Shown one piece after another: positions 10,401-25,400 of a DNA stretch of 64,000 nt (its first letter is position 1; every line of letters begins with the position of its first letter). The notes beneath the pieces are model-generated. The model made no database searches. It saw only the letters and a list, made by a program, of their open reading frames with translations, and was not told the origin of the DNA. The stretch lies in contig NC_091378.1 in the NCBI RefSeq assembly GCF_038502225.1, positions 10,466,351 to 10,530,350 of the forward strand, written 5' to 3'. The position numbers were made by a program, and so were the translations under genes. The DNA is from Cherax quadricarinatus (Eukaryota; Arthropoda; Malacostraca; Decapoda; Parastacidae).

Positions 10401-13400
10401 AGTGTCTGTATCCCATCAACTGTTTTTTAAGTGTCTGTATCCCATCAACTGTTTTTTAAGTGTCTGTATCCCATCAACTGTTTTTTAAGTGTCAGTATCC
10501 CATCAACTGTTTTTAAGTGTCTGTATCCCATCAACTGTTTTTTAAGTGTCTGTATCCCATCAACTGTTTTTTAAGTGTCTGTATCCCATCAACTGTTTTT
10601 TAAGTGTCAGTATCCCATCAACTGTTTTTTAAGTGTCTGTATCCCATCAACTGTTTTTTAAGTGTCAGTATCCCATCAACTGTTTTTTAAGTGTCTGTAT
10701 CCCATCAACTGTTTTTTAAGTGTCAGTATCCCATCAACTGTTTTTTAAGTGTCTGTATCCCATCAACTGTTTTTTAAGTGTCTGTATCCCATCAACTGTT
10801 TTTTAAGTGTCTGTATCCCATCAACTGTTTTTTAAGTGTCTGTATCCCATCAACTGTTTTTTAAGTGTCTGTATCCCATCAACTGTTTTTTAAGTGTCAG
10901 TATCCCATCAACTGTTTTTTAAGTGTCTATCCCATCAACTGTTTTTTAAGTGTCTGTATCCCATTAACTGTTTTTTAAGTGTCTGTATCCCATCAACTGT
11001 TTTTTAAGTGTCTGTACCCCATCAACTGTTTTTTAAGTGTCTGTATCCCATCAACTGTTTTTTAAGTGTCAGTATCCCATCAACTGTTTTTTAAGTGTCA
11101 GTATCCCATCAACTGTTTTTTAAGTGTCAGTATCCCATCAACTGTTTTTTAAGTGTCAGTATCCCATCAACTGTTTTTTAAGTGTCAGTATCCCATCAAC
11201 TGTTTTTTAAGTGTCAGTATCCCATCAACTGTTTTTTAAGTGTCAGTATCCCATCAACTGTTTTTTTAAGTGTCAGTATCCCATCAACTGTTTTTAAAGT
11301 GTCTGTATCCCATCAACTGTTTTTTAAGTGTCAGTATCCCATCAACTGTTTTTTAAGTGTCTGTATCCCATCAACTGTTTTTTAAGTGTCAGTATCATAT
11401 CAACTGTTTTTTAAGTGTCTGTATCCCATCAACTGTTTTTAAGTGTCTGTATCCCATCAACTGTTTTTTAAGTGTCTGTATCCCATCAACTGTTTTTTAA
11501 GTGTCTGTATCCCATCAACTGTTTTTAAGTGTCTGTATCCCATCAACTGTTTTTTAAGTGTCTGTATCCCATCAACTGTTTTTAAGTGTCTGTATGCCAT
11601 CAACTGTTTTTAAGTGTCTGTATCCCATCAACTGTTTTTAAGTGTCTGTATCCCATCAACTGTTTTTAAGTGTCTTTATCCCATCAACTGTTTTTTAAGT
11701 GTCTGTATCCCATCAACTGTTTTTTAAGTGTCTGTATCCCATCAACTGTTTTTTAAGTGTCAGTATCCCATCAACTGTTTTTTAAGTGTCTGTATCCTAT
11801 CAACTGTCTTTTTAAGTGTCTGTATCCCATCAACTGTTTTTTAAGTGTCTGTATCCCATCAACTGTTTTTTAAGTGTCTGTATCCCATCAACTGTTTTTT
11901 AAGTGTCTGTATCCCATCAACTGTTTTTTAAGTGTCAGTATCCCATCAACTGTTTTTTAAGTGTCAGTATCCCATCAACTGTTTTTTAAGTGTCAGTATC
12001 CCATCGACTGTTTTTTGTGTCAGTATCCCATCAACTGTTTTTTAAGTGTCAGTATCCCATCAACTGTTTTTTAAGTGTCAGTATCCCATCAACTGTTTTT
12101 TAAGTGTCAGTATCCCATCAACTGTTTTTTAAGTGTCAGTATCCCATCAACTGTTTTTTAAGTGTCTGTATCCCATCAACTGTTTTTTAAGTGTCAGTAT
12201 CCCATCAACTGTTTTTTAAGTGTCTGTATCCCATCAACTGTTTTTAAGTGTCTGTATCCCATCAACTGTTTTTTAAGTGTCTGTATCCCATCAACTGTTT
12301 TTTAAGTGTCTGTATCCCATCAACTGTTTTTAAGTGTCTGTATCCCATCAACTGTTTTTTAAGTGTCTGTATCCCATCAACTGTTTTTAAGTGTCTGTAT
12401 CCCATCAACTGTTTTTAAGTGTCTGTATCCCATCAACTGTTTTTAAGTGTCTGTATCCCATCAACTGTTTTTAAGTGTCTGTATCCCATCAACTGATTTT
12501 AAGTGTCTGTATCTCATCAACTGTTTTTTAAGTGTCTGTATCCCATCAACTGTTTTTTAAGTGTCTGTATCCCATCAACTGTTTTTTAAGTGTCTGTATC
12601 CCATCAACTGTTTTTTAAGTGTCTGTATCCCATCAACTGTCTTTTAAGTGTCTGTATCCCATCAACTGTCTTTTAAGTGTCTGTATCCCATCAACTGTCT
12701 TTTAAGTGTCTGTATCCCATCAACTGTCTTTTAAGTGTCTGTATCCCATCAACTGTCTTTTAAGTGTCTGTATCCCATCAACTGTTTTTTAAGTGTCTGT
12801 ATCCCATCAACTGTTTTTTAAGTGTCTGTATCCCATCAACTGTTTTTTAAGTGTCAGTATCCCATCAACTGTTTTTTAAGTGTCTGTATCCCATCAACTG
12901 TTTTTTAAGTGTCAGTATCCCATCAACTGTTTTTTAAGTGTCAGTATCCCATCAACTGTTTTTTAAGTGTCTGTATCCCATCAACTGTTTTTTAAGTGTC
13001 AGTATCCCATCAACTGTTTTTTAAGTGTCAGTATCCCATCAACTGTTTTTTAAGTGTCTGTATCCCATCAACTATTTTTTAAGTGTCAGTATCCCATCAA
13101 CTGTTTTTTAAGTGTCTGTATCCCATCAACTGTTTTTTAAGTGTCTGTATCCCATCAACTGTTTCTTAAGTGTCTGTATCCCATCAACTGTTTTTTAAGT
13201 GTCTGTATCCCATCAACTGTTTTTAAGTGTCAGTATCCCATCAACTGTTTTTTAAGTGTCTGTATCCCATCAACTGTTTTTTAAGTGTCTGTATCCCATC
13301 AACTCTTTTTTAAGTGTCAGTATCCCATCAACTGTTTTTTAAGTGTCAGTATCCCATCAACTGTTTTTTAAGTGTCAGTATCCCATCAACTGTTTTTTAA

Positions 13401-16400
13401 GTGTCTGTATCCCATCAACTGTTTTTTAAGTGTCTGTATCCCATCAACTGTTTTTTAAGTGTCAGTATCCCATCAACTGTTTTTTAAGTGTCTATATCCC
13501 ATCAACTGTTTTTTAAGTGTCAGTATCCCATCAACTGTTTTTTAAGTGTCTGTATCCCATCAACTGTTTTTTGAGTGTCTGTATCCCATCAACTGTTTTT
13601 TAAGTGTCTGTATCCCATCAACTGTTTTTTAAGTGTCTGTATCCCATCAACTGTTTTTTAAGTGTCTGTATCCCATCAACTGTTTTTTAAGTGTCTGTAT
13701 CCCATCAACTGTTTTTTAAGTGTCTGTATCCCATCAACTGTTTTTTAAGTGTCAGTATCCCATCAACTGTTTTTTAAGTGTCAGTATCCCATCAACTGTT
13801 TTTTAAGTGTCTGTATCCCATCAACTGTTTTTTAAGTGTCAGTATCCCATCAACTGTTTTTTAAGTGTCTGTATCCCATCAACTGATTTTTAAGTGTCAG
13901 TATCCCATCAACTGTTTTTTAAGTGTCTGTATCCCATCAACTGTTTTTAAGTGTCAGTATCCCATCAACTGTTTTTTAAGTGTCTGTATCCCATCAACTG
14001 TTTTTTAAGTGTCTGTATCCCATCAACTGTTTTTTAAGTGTCTGTATCCCATCAACTGTTTTTTAAGTGTCTGTATCCCATCAACTGTTTTTTAAGTGTC
14101 TGTATCGAATCAACTGTTTTTTAAGTGTCTGTATCCCATCAACTGTTTTTTAAGTGTCTGTATCCCATCAACTGTTTTTTAAGTGTCTGTATCCCATCAA
14201 CTGTTTTTTAAGTGTCTGTACCCCATCAACTGTTTTTTAAGTGTCAGTATCCCATCAACTGTTTTTTAAGTGTCTGTATCCCATCAACTGTTTTTTAAGT
14301 GTCTGTATCCCATCAACTGTTTTTTAAGTGTCTGTATCGAATCAACTGTTTTTTAAGTGTCTGTATCCCATCAACTGTTTTTTAAGTGTCTGTATCCCAT
14401 TAACTGTTTTTTAAGTGTCTGTATCCCATCAACTGTTTTTTAAGTGTCTGTACCCCATCAACTGTTTTTTAAGTGTCTGTATCCCATCAACTGTTTTTTA
14501 AGTGTCAGTATCCCATCAACTGTTTTTTAAGTGTCAGTATCCCATCAACTGTTTTTTAAGTGTCAGTATCCCATCAACTGTTTTTTAAGTGTCAGTATCC
14601 CATCAACTGTTTTTTAAGTGTCAGTATCCCATCAACTGTTTTTTAAGTGTCAGTATCCCATCAACTGTTTTTTAAGTGTCAGTATCCCATCAACTGTTTT
14701 TTTAAGTGTCAGTATCCCATCAACTGTTTTTAAAGTGTCTGTATCCCATCAACTGTTTTTTAAGTGTCAGTATCCCATCAACTGTTTTTTAAGTGTCTGT
14801 ATCCCATCAACTGTTTTTTAAGTGTCAGTATCATATCAACTGTTTTTTAAGTGTCTGTATCCCATCAACTGTTTTTAAGTGTCTGTATCCCATCAACTGT
14901 TTTTTAAGTGTCTGTATCCCATCAACTGTTTTTTAAGTGTCTGTATCCCATCAACTGTTTTTAAGTGTCTGTATCCCATCAACTGTTTTTTAAGTGTCTG
15001 TATCCCATCAACTGTTTTTAAGTGTCTGTATGCCATCAACTGTTTTTAAGTGTCTGTATCCCATCAACTGTTTTTAAGTGTCTGTATCCCATCAACTGTT
15101 TTTAAGTGTCTTTATCCCATCAACTGTTTTTTAAGTGTCTGTATCCCATCAACTGTTTTTTAAGTGTCTGTATCCCATCAACTGTTTTTTAAGTGTCAGT
15201 ATCCCATCAACTGTTTTTTAAGTGTCTGTATCCTATCAACTGTCTTTTTAAGTGTCTGTATCCCATCAACTGTTTTTTAAGTGTCTGTATCCCATCAACT
15301 GTTTTTTAAGTGTCTGTATCCCATCAACTGTTTTTTAAGTGTCTGTATCCCATCAACTGTTTTTTAAGTGTCAGTATCCCATCAACTGTTTTTTAAGTGT
15401 CAGTATCCCATCAACTGTTTTTTAAGTGTCAGTATCCCATCGACTGTTTTTTGTGTCAGTATCCCATCAACTGTTTTTTAAGTGTCAGTATCCCATCAAC
15501 TGTTTTTTAAGTGTCAGTATCCCATCAACTGTTTTTTAAGTGTCAGTATCCCATCAACTGTTTTTTAAGTGTCAGTATCCCATCAACTGTTTTTTAAGTG
15601 TCTGTATCCCATCAACTGTTTTTTAAGTGTCAGTATCCCATCAACTGTTTTTTAAGTGTCTGTATCCCATCAACTGTTTTTAAGTGTCTGTATCCCATCA
15701 ACTGTTTTTTAAGTGTCTGTATCCCATCAACTGTTTTTTAAGTGTCAGTATCCCATCAACTGTTTTTAAGTGTCTGTATCCCATCAACTGTTTTTAAGTG
15801 TCTGTATCCCATCAACTGTTTTTAAGTGTCTGTATCCCATCAACTGTTTTTAAGTGTCTGTATCCCATCAACTGTTTTTAAGTGTCTGTATCCCATCAAC
15901 TGTTTTTAAGTGTCTGTATCCCATCAACTGATTTTAAGTGTCTGTATCTCATCAACTGTTTTTTAAGTGTCTGTATCCCATCAACTGTTTTTTAAGTGTC
16001 TGTATCCCATCAACTGTTTTTTAAGTGTCTGTATCCCATCAACTGTTTTTTAAGTGTCTGTATCCCATCAACTGTCTTTTAAGTGTCTGTATCCCATCAA
16101 CTGTCTTTTAAGTGTCTGTATCCCATCAACTGTCTTTTAAGTGTCTGTATCCCATCAACTGTCTTTTAAGTGTCTGTATCCCATCAACTGTCTTTTAAGT
16201 GTCTGTATCCCATCAACTGTTTTTTAAGTGTCTGTATCCCATCAACTGTTTTTTAAGTGTCTGTATCCCATCAACTGTTTTTTAAGTGTCAGTATCCCAT
16301 CAACTGTTTTTTAAGTGTCTGTATCCCATCAACTGTTTTTTAAGTGTCAGTATCCCATCAACTGTTTTTTAAGTGTCAGTATCCCATCAACTGTTTTTTA

Positions 16401-19400
16401 AGTGTCTGTATCCCATCAACTGTTTTTTAAGTGTCAGTATCCCATCAACTGTTTTTTAAGTGTCAGTATCCCATCAACTGTTTTTTAAGTGTCTGTATCC
16501 CATCAACTATTTTTTAAGTGTCAGTATCCCATCAACTGTTTTTTAAGTGTCTGTATCCCATCAACTGTTTTTTAAGTGTCTGTATCCCATCAACTGTTTC
16601 TTAAGTGTCTGTATCCCATCAACTGTTTTTTAAGTGTCTGTATCCCATCAACTGTTTTTAAGTGTCAGTATCCCATCAACTGTTTTTTAAGTGTCTGTAT
16701 CCCATCAACTGTTTTTTAAGTGTCTGTATCCCATCAACTCTTTTTTAAGTGTCAGTATCCCATCAACTGTTTTTTAAGTGTCAGTATCCCATCAACTGTT
16801 TTTTAAGTGTCAGTATCCCATCAACTGTTTTTTAAGTGTCTGTATCCCATCAACTGTTTTTTAAGTGTCTGTATCCCATCAACTGTTTTTTAAGTGTCAG
16901 TATCCCATCAACTGTTTTTTAAGTGTCTATATCCCATCAACTGTTTTTTAAGTGTCAGTATCCCATCAACTGTTTTTTAAGTGTCTGTATCCCATCAACT
17001 GTTTTTTGAGTGTCTGTATCCCATCAACTGTTTTTTAAGTGTCTGTATCCCATCAACTGTTTTTTAAGTGTCTGTATCCCATCAACTGTTTTTTAAGTGT
17101 CTGTATCCCATCAACTGTTTTTTAAGTGTCTGTATCCCATCAACTGTTTTTTAAGTGTCTGTATCCCATCAACTGTTTTTTAAGTGTCAGTATCCCATCA
17201 ACTGTTTTTTAAGTGTCAGTATCCCATCAACTGTTTTTTAAGTGTCTGTATCCCATCAACTGTTTTTTAAGTGTCAGTATCCCATCAACTGTTTTTTAAG
17301 TGTCTGTATCCCATCAACTGATTTTTAAGTGTCAGTATCCCATCAACTGTTTTTTAAGTGTCTGTATCCCATCAACTGTTTTTAAGTGTCAGTATCCCAT
17401 CAACTGTTTTTTAAGTGTCTGTATCCCATCAACTGTTTTTTAAGTGTCTGTATCCCATCAACTGTTTTTTAAGTGTCTGTATCCCATCAACTGTTTTTTA
17501 AGTGTCTGTATCCCATCAACTGTTTTTTAAGTGTCTGTATCGAATCAACTGTTTTTTAAGTGTCTGTATCCCATCAACTGTTTTTTAAGTGTCTGTATCC
17601 CATCAACTGTTTTTTAAGTGTCTGTATCCCATCAACTGTTTTTTAAGTGTCTGTATCCCATCAACTGTTTTTTAAGTGTCTGTATCCCATCAACTGTTTT
17701 TTAAGTGTCTGTATCCCATCAACTGTTTTTTAAGTGTCTGTATCCCATCAACTGTTTTTTAAGTGTCAGTATCCCATCAACTGTTTTTTAAGTGTCTGTA
17801 TCCCATCAACTGTTTTTTAAGTGTCTGTATCCCATCAACTGTTTTTTAAGTGTCTGTATCCCATCAACTGTTTTTTAAGTGTCTGTATCCCATCAACTGT
17901 TTTTTAAGTGTCTGTATCCCATCAACTGTTTTTTAAGTGTCTGTATCCCATCAACTGTTTTTTAAGTGTCTGTATCCCATCAACTGTTTTTTAAGTGTCA
18001 GTATCCCATCAACTGTTTTTTAAGTGTCTGTATCCCATCAACTGTTTTTTAAGTGTCAGTATCCCATCAACTGTTTTTTAAGTGTCTGTATCCCATCAAC
18101 TGTTTTTTAAGTGTCTGTATCCCATCAACTGTTTTTTAAGTGTCTGTATCCCATCAACTGTTTTTTAAGTGTCAGTATCCCATCAACTGTTTTTTAAGTG
18201 TCTGTATCCCATCAACTGTTTTTTAAGTGTCAGTATCCCATCAACTGTTTTTTAAGTGTCTGTATCCCATCAACTGTTTTTTAAGTGTCAGTATCCCATC
18301 AACTGTTTTTTAAGTGTCTGTATCCCATCAACTGTTTTTTAAGTGTCTGTATCCCATCAACTGTTTTTTAAGTGTCTGTATCCCATCAACTGTTTTTTAA
18401 GTGTCTGTATCCCATCAACTGTTTTTTAAGTGTGTATCCCATCAACTGTTTTTTAAGTGTCAGTATCCCATCAACTGTTTTTTAAGTGTCTGTATCCCAT
18501 CAACTGTTTTTTAAGTGTCTGTATCCCATCAACTGTTGTTTAAGTGTCTGTATCCCATCAACAAGTGTCTGTATCCCATCAACTTTTTTAAGTGTCTGTA
18601 TCCCATCAACTGTTTTTTAAGTGTCTGTATCTCATCAACTGTTTTTTAAGTTTCTGTATCCCATCAACTGTTTTTTAAGTGTCAGTATCCCATCAACTGT
18701 TTTTTAAGTGTCTGTATCCCATCAACTGTTTTTTAAGTGTCAGTATCCCATCAACTGTTTTTTAAGTGTCTGTATCCCATCAACTGTTTTTTAAGTGTCT
18801 GTATCCCATCAACTGTTTTTTAAGTGTCTGTATCCCATCAACTGTTTTTTAAGTGTCTGTATCCCATCAACTGTTTTTTAAGTGTCTGTATCCCATCAAC
18901 TGTTTTTTAAGTGTCTGTATCCCATCAACTGTTTTTTAAGTGTCTGTATCCCATCAACTGTTTTTTAAGTGTCTGTATCCCATCAACTGTTTTTTAAGTG
19001 TCTGTATCCCATCAACTGTTTTTTAAGTGTCTGTATCCCATCAACTGTTTTTTAAGTGTCTGTATCCCATCAACTGTTTTTTAAGTGTCTGTATCCCATC
19101 AACTGTTTTTTAAGTGTCTGTATCCCATCAACTGTTTTTTAAGTGTCTGTATCCCATCAACTGTTTTTTAAGTGTCTGTATCCCATCAACTGTTTTTTAA
19201 GTGTCTGTATCCCATCAACTGTTTTTTAAGTGTCTGTATCCCATCAACTGTTTTTTAAGTGTCTGTATCCCATCAACTGTTTTTTAAGTGTCTGTATCCC
19301 ATCAACTGTTTTTTAAGTGTCTGTATCCCATCAACTGTTTTTTAAGTGTCTGTATCCCATCAACTGTTTTTTAAGTGTCTGTATCCCATCAACTGTTTTT

Positions 19401-22400
19401 TAAGTGTCTGTATCCCATCAACTGTTTTTTAAGTGTCAGTATCCCATCAACTGTTTTTTAAGTGTCAGTATCCCATCAACTGTTTTTTAAGTGTCTGTAT
19501 CCCATCAACTGTTTTTTAAGTGTCAGTATCCCATCAACTGTTTTTTAAGTGTCTGTATCCCATCAACTGTTTTTTAAGTGTCAGTATCCCATCAACTGTT
19601 TTTTAAGTGTCTGTATCCCATCAACTGTTTTTTAAGTGTCTGTATCCCATCAACTGTTTTTTAAGTGTCTGTATCCCATCAACTGTTTTTTAAGTGTCTG
19701 TATCCCATCAACTGTTTTTTAAGTGTCAGTATCCCATCAACTGTTTTTTAAGTGTCTGTATCCCATCAACTGTTTTTAAGTGTCTGTATCCCATCAACTG
19801 TTTTTTAAGTGTGTCAACTGTTTTTAAGTGTCAGTATCCCATCAACTGTTTTTTAAGTGTCTGTATCCCATCAACTGTTTTTTAAGTGTCTGTATCCCAT
19901 CAACTGTTTTTTAAGTGTCAGTATCCCATCAACTGTTTTTTAAGTGTCTATATCCCATCAACTGTTTTTTAAGTGTCAGTATCCCATCAACTGTTTTTTA
20001 AGTGTCAGTATCCCATCAACTGTTTTTTAAGTGTCTGTATCCCATCAACTGTTTTTTAAGTGTCTGTATCCCATCAACTGTTTTTTAAGTGTCTGTATCC
20101 CATCAACTGTTTTTTAAGTGTCTGTATCCCATCAACTGTTTTTTAAGTGTCTGTATCCCATCAACTGTTTTTTAAGTGTCAGTATCCCATCAACTGTTTT
20201 TTAAGTGTCAGTATCCCATCAACTGTTTTTTAAGTGTCTGTATCCCATCAACTGTTTTTTAAGTGTCAGTATCCCATCAACTGTTTTTTAAGTGTCTGTA
20301 TCCCATCAACTGATTTTTAAGTGTCAGTATCCCATCAACTGTTTTTTAAGTGTCAGTATCCCATCAACTGTTTTTAAGTGTCAGTATCCCATCAACTGTT
20401 TTTTAAGTGTCTGTATCCCATCAACTGTTTTTTAAGTGTCTGTATCCCATCAACTGTTTTTTAAGTGTCTGTATCCCATCAACTGTTTTTTAAGTGTCTG
20501 TATCCCATCAACTGTTTTTTAAGTGTCTGTATCCCATCAACTGTTTTTTAAGTGTCTGTATCCCATCAACTGTTTTTTAAGTGTCTGTATCCCATCAACT
20601 GTTTTTTAAGTGTCTGTATCCCATCAACTGTTTTTTAAGTGTCTGTATCCCATCAACTTTTTTAAGTGTCTGTATCCCATCAACTGTTTTTTAAGTGTCT
20701 GTATCCCATCAACTGTTTTTTAAGTGTCAGTATCCCATCAACTGTTTTTTAAGTGTCTGTATCCCATCAACTGTTTTTTAAGTGTCAGTATCCCATCAAC
20801 TGTTTTTAAGTGTCTGTATCCCATCAACTGTTTTTTAAGTGTCTGTATCCCATCAACTGTTTTTTAAGTGTCTGTATCCCATCAACAGTTTTTTAAGTGT
20901 CTGTATCCCATCAACTGTTTTTTAAGTGTCTGTATCCCATCAACTGTTTTTTAAGTGTCTGTATCCCATCAACTGTTTTTTAAGTGTCTGTATCCCATCA
21001 ACTGTTTTTTAAGTGTCAGTATCCCATCAACTGTTTTTTAAGTGTCTGTATCCCATCAACTGTTTTTTAAGTGTCAGTATCCCATCAACTGTTTTTTAAG
21101 TGTCTGTATCCCATCAACTGTTTTTTAAGTGTCTGTATCCCATCAACTGTTTTTTAAGTGTCTGTATCCCATCAACTGTTTTTTAAGTGTCAGTATCCCA
21201 TCAACTGTTTTTTAAGTGTCTGTATCCCATCAACTGTTTTTTAAGTGTCAGTATCCCATCAACTGTTTTTAAGTGTCTGTATCCCATCAACTGTTTTTTA
21301 AGTGTCAGTATCCCATCAACTGTTTTTTAAGTGTCTGTATCCCATCAACTGTTTTTTAAGTGTCTGTATCCCATCAACTGTTTTTTAAGTGTCTGTATCC
21401 CATCAACTGTTTTTTAAGTGTCTGTATCCCATCAACTGTTTTTTAAGTGTCTGTATCCCATCAACTGTTTTTTAAGTGTCAGTATCCCATCAACTGTTTT
21501 TTAAGTGTCAGTATCCCATCAACTGTTTTTAAAGTGTCTGTATCCCATCAACTGTTTTTTAAGTGTCAGTATCCCATCAACTGTTTTTTAAGTGTCTGTA
21601 TCACATCAACTGTTTTTTAAGTGTCAGTATCCCATCAACTGTTTTTTAAGTGTCTGTATCCCATCAACTGTTTTTTAAGTGTCTGTATCCCATCAACTGT
21701 TTTTTAAGTGTATCCCATCAACTGTATCCCATCAACTTTTTTAAGTGTCTGTATCCCATCAACTGTTTTTTAAGTGTCTGTATCCCATCAACTGTTTTTT
21801 AAGTGTCAGTATCCCATCAACTGTTTTTTAAGTGTCTGTATCCCATCAACTGTTTTTTAAGTGTCTGTATCCCATCAACTGTTTTTTAAGTGTCTGTATC
21901 CCATCAACTGTTTTTTAAGTGTCTGTATCCCATCAACTGTTTTTTAAGTGTCTGTATCCCATCAACTGTTTTTTAAGTGTCTGTATCCCATCAACTGTTT
22001 TTTAAGTGTCTGTATCCCATCAACTGTTTTTTAAGTGTCTGTATCCCATCAACTGTTTTTTAAGTGTCTGTATCCCATCAACTGTTTTTTAAGTGTCTGT
22101 ATCCCATCAACTGTTTTTTAAGTGTCAGTATCCCATCAACTGTTTTTTTTTTTAAGTGTCTGTATCCCATCAACTGTTTTTTAAGTGTCTGTATCCCATC
22201 AACTGTTTTTTAAGTGTCTGTATCCCATCAACTGTTTTTTAAGTGTCAGTATCCCATCAACTGTTTTTTAAGTGTCTGTATCCCATCAACTGTTTTTTAA
22301 GTGTCAGTATCCCATCAACTGTTTTTTAAGTGTCTGTATCCCATCAACTGTTTTTTAAGTGTCAGTATCCCATCAACTGTTTTTTAAGTGTCTGTATCCC

Positions 22401-25400
22401 ATCAACTGTTTTTTAAGTGTCTGTATCCCATCAACTGTTTTTTAAGTGTCTGTATCCCATCAACTGTTTTTTAAGTGTCTGTATCCCATCAACTGTTTTT
22501 TAAGTGTCTGTATCCCATCAACTGTTTTTTAAGTGTCAGTATCCCATCAACTGTTTTTTAAGTGTCAGTATCCCATCAACTGTTTTTTAAGTGTCTGTAT
22601 CCCATCAACTGTTTTTTAAGTGTCTGTATCCCATCAACTGTTTTTTAAGTGTCTGTATCCCATCAACTGTTTTTTAAGTGTCTGTATCCCATCAACTGTT
22701 TTTTAAGTGTCAGTATCCCATCAACTGTTTTTTAAGTGTCAGTATCCCATCAACTGTTTTTTAAGTGTCAGTATCCTGTTTTTTAAGTGTCTGTATCCCA
22801 TCAACATCAACTGTTTTTTAAGTGTCAGTATCCCATCAACTGTTTTTTAAGTGTCAGTATCCCATCAACTGTTTTTTAAGTGTCAGTATCCCATCAACTG
22901 TTTTTTAAGTGTCAGTATCCCATCAACTGTTTTTTTAAGTGTCAGTATCCCATCAACTGTTTTTAAAGTGTCTGTATCCCATCAACTGTTTTTTAAGTGT
23001 CAGTATCCCATCAACTGTTTTTTAAGTGTCTGTATCCCATCAACTGTTTTTTAAGTGTCAGTATCATATCAACTGTTTTTTAAGTGTCTGTATCCCATCA
23101 ACTGTTTTTAAGTGTCTGTATCCCATCAACTGTTTTTTAAGTGTCTGTATCCCATCAACTGTTTTTTAAGTGTCTGTATCCCATCAACTGTTTTTAAGTG
23201 TCTGTATCCCATCAACTGTTTTTTAAGTGTCTGTATCCCATCAACTGTTTTTTAAGTGTCTGTATGCCATCAACTGTTTTTAAGTGTCTGTATCCCATCA
23301 ACTGTTTTTTAAGTGTCTGTATCCCATCAACTGTTTTTAAGTGTCTTTATCCCATCAACTGTTTTTTAAGTGTCTGTATCCCATCAACTGTTTTTTAAGT
23401 GTCTGTATCCCATCAACTGTTTTTTAAGTGTCAGTATCCCATCAACTGTTTTTTAAGTGTCTGTATCCTATCAACTGTCTTTTTAAGTGTCTGTATCCCA
23501 TCAACTGTTTTTTAAGTGTCTGTATCCCATCAACTGTTTTTTAAGTGTCTGTATCCCATCAACTGTTTTTTAAGTGTCTGTATCCCATCAACTGTTTTTT
23601 AAGTGTCAGTATCCCATCAACTGTTTTTTAAGTGTCAGTATCCCATCAACTGTTTTTTAAGTGTCAGTATCCCATCGACTGTTTTTTGTGTCAGTATCCC
23701 ATCAACTGTTTTTTAAGTGTCAGTATCCCATCAACTGTTTTTTAAGTGTCAGTATCCCATCAACTGTTTTTTAAGTGTCAGTATCCCATCAACTGTTTTT
23801 TAAGTGTCAGTATCCCATCAACTGTTTTTTAAGTGTCTGTATCCCATCAACTGTTTTTTAAGTGTCAGTATCCCATCAACTGTTTTTTAAGTGTCTGTAT
23901 CCCATCAACTGTTTTTAAGTGTCTGTATCCCATCAACTGTTTTTTAAGTGTCTGTATCCCATCAACTGTTTTTTAAGTGTCTGTATCCCATCAACTGTTT
24001 TTAAGTGTCTGTATCCCATCAACTGTTTTTTAAGTGTCTGTATCCCATCAACTGTTTTTAAGTGTCTGTATCCCATCAACTGTTTTTAAGTGTCTGTATC
24101 CCATCAACTGTTTTTAAGTGTCTGTATCCCATCAACTGTTTTTAAGTGTCTGTATCCCATCAACTGATTTTAAGTGTCTGTATCTCATCAACTGTTTTTT
24201 AAGTGTCTGTATCCCATCAACTGTTTTTTAAGTGTCTGTATCCCATCAACTGTTTTTTAAGTGTCTGTATCCCATCAACTGTTTTTTAAGTGTCTGTATC
24301 CCATCAACTGTCTTTTAAGTGTCTGTATCCCATCAACTGTCTTTTAAGTGTCTGTATCCCATCAACTGTCTTTTAAGTGTCTGTATCCCATCAACTGTCT
24401 TTTAAGTGTCTGTATCCCATCAACTGTCTTTTAAGTGTCTGTATCCCATCAACTGTTTTTTAAGTGTCTGTATCCCATCAACTGTTTTTTAAGTGTCTGT
24501 ATCCCATCAACTGTTTTTTAAGTGTCAGTATCCCATCAACTGTTTTTTAAGTGTCTGTATCCCATCAACTGTTTTTTAAGTGTCAGTATCCCATCAACTG
24601 TTTTTTAAGTGTCAGTATCCCATCAACTGTTTTTTAAGTGTCTGTATCCCATCAACTGTTTTTTAAGTGTCAGTATCCCATCAACTGTTTTTTAAGTGTC
24701 AGTATCCCATCAACTGTTTTTTAAGTGTCTGTATCCCATCAACTATTTTTTAAGTGTCAGTATCCCATCAACTGTTTTTTAAGTGTCTGTATCCCATCAA
24801 CTGTTTTTTAAGTGTCTGTATCCCATCAACTGTTTCTTAAGTGTCTGTATCCCATCAACTGTTTTTTAAGTGTCTGTATCCCATCAACTGTTTTTAAGTG
24901 TCAGTATCCCATCAACTGTTTTTTAAGTGTCTGTATCCCATCAACTGTTTTTTAAGTGTCTGTATCCCATCAACTCTTTTTTAAGTGTCAGTATCCCATC
25001 AACTGTTTTTTAAGTGTCAGTATCCCATCAACTGTTTTTTAAGTGTCAGTATCCCATCAACTGTTTTTTAAGTGTCTGTATCCCATCAACTGTTTTTTAA
25101 GTGTCTGTATCCCATCAACTGTTTTTTAAGTGTCAGTATCCCATCAACTGTTTTTTAAGTGTCTATATCCCATCAACTGTTTTTTAAGTGTCAGTATCCC
25201 ATCAACTGTTTTTTAAGTGTCTGTATCCCATCAACTGTTTTTTGAGTGTCTGTATCCCATCAACTGTTTTTTAAGTGTCTGTATCCCATCAACTGTTTTT
25301 TAAGTGTCTGTATCCCATCAACTGTTTTTTAAGTGTCTGTATCCCATCAACTGTTTTTTAAGTGTCTGTATCCCATCAACTGTTTTTTAAGTGTCTGTAT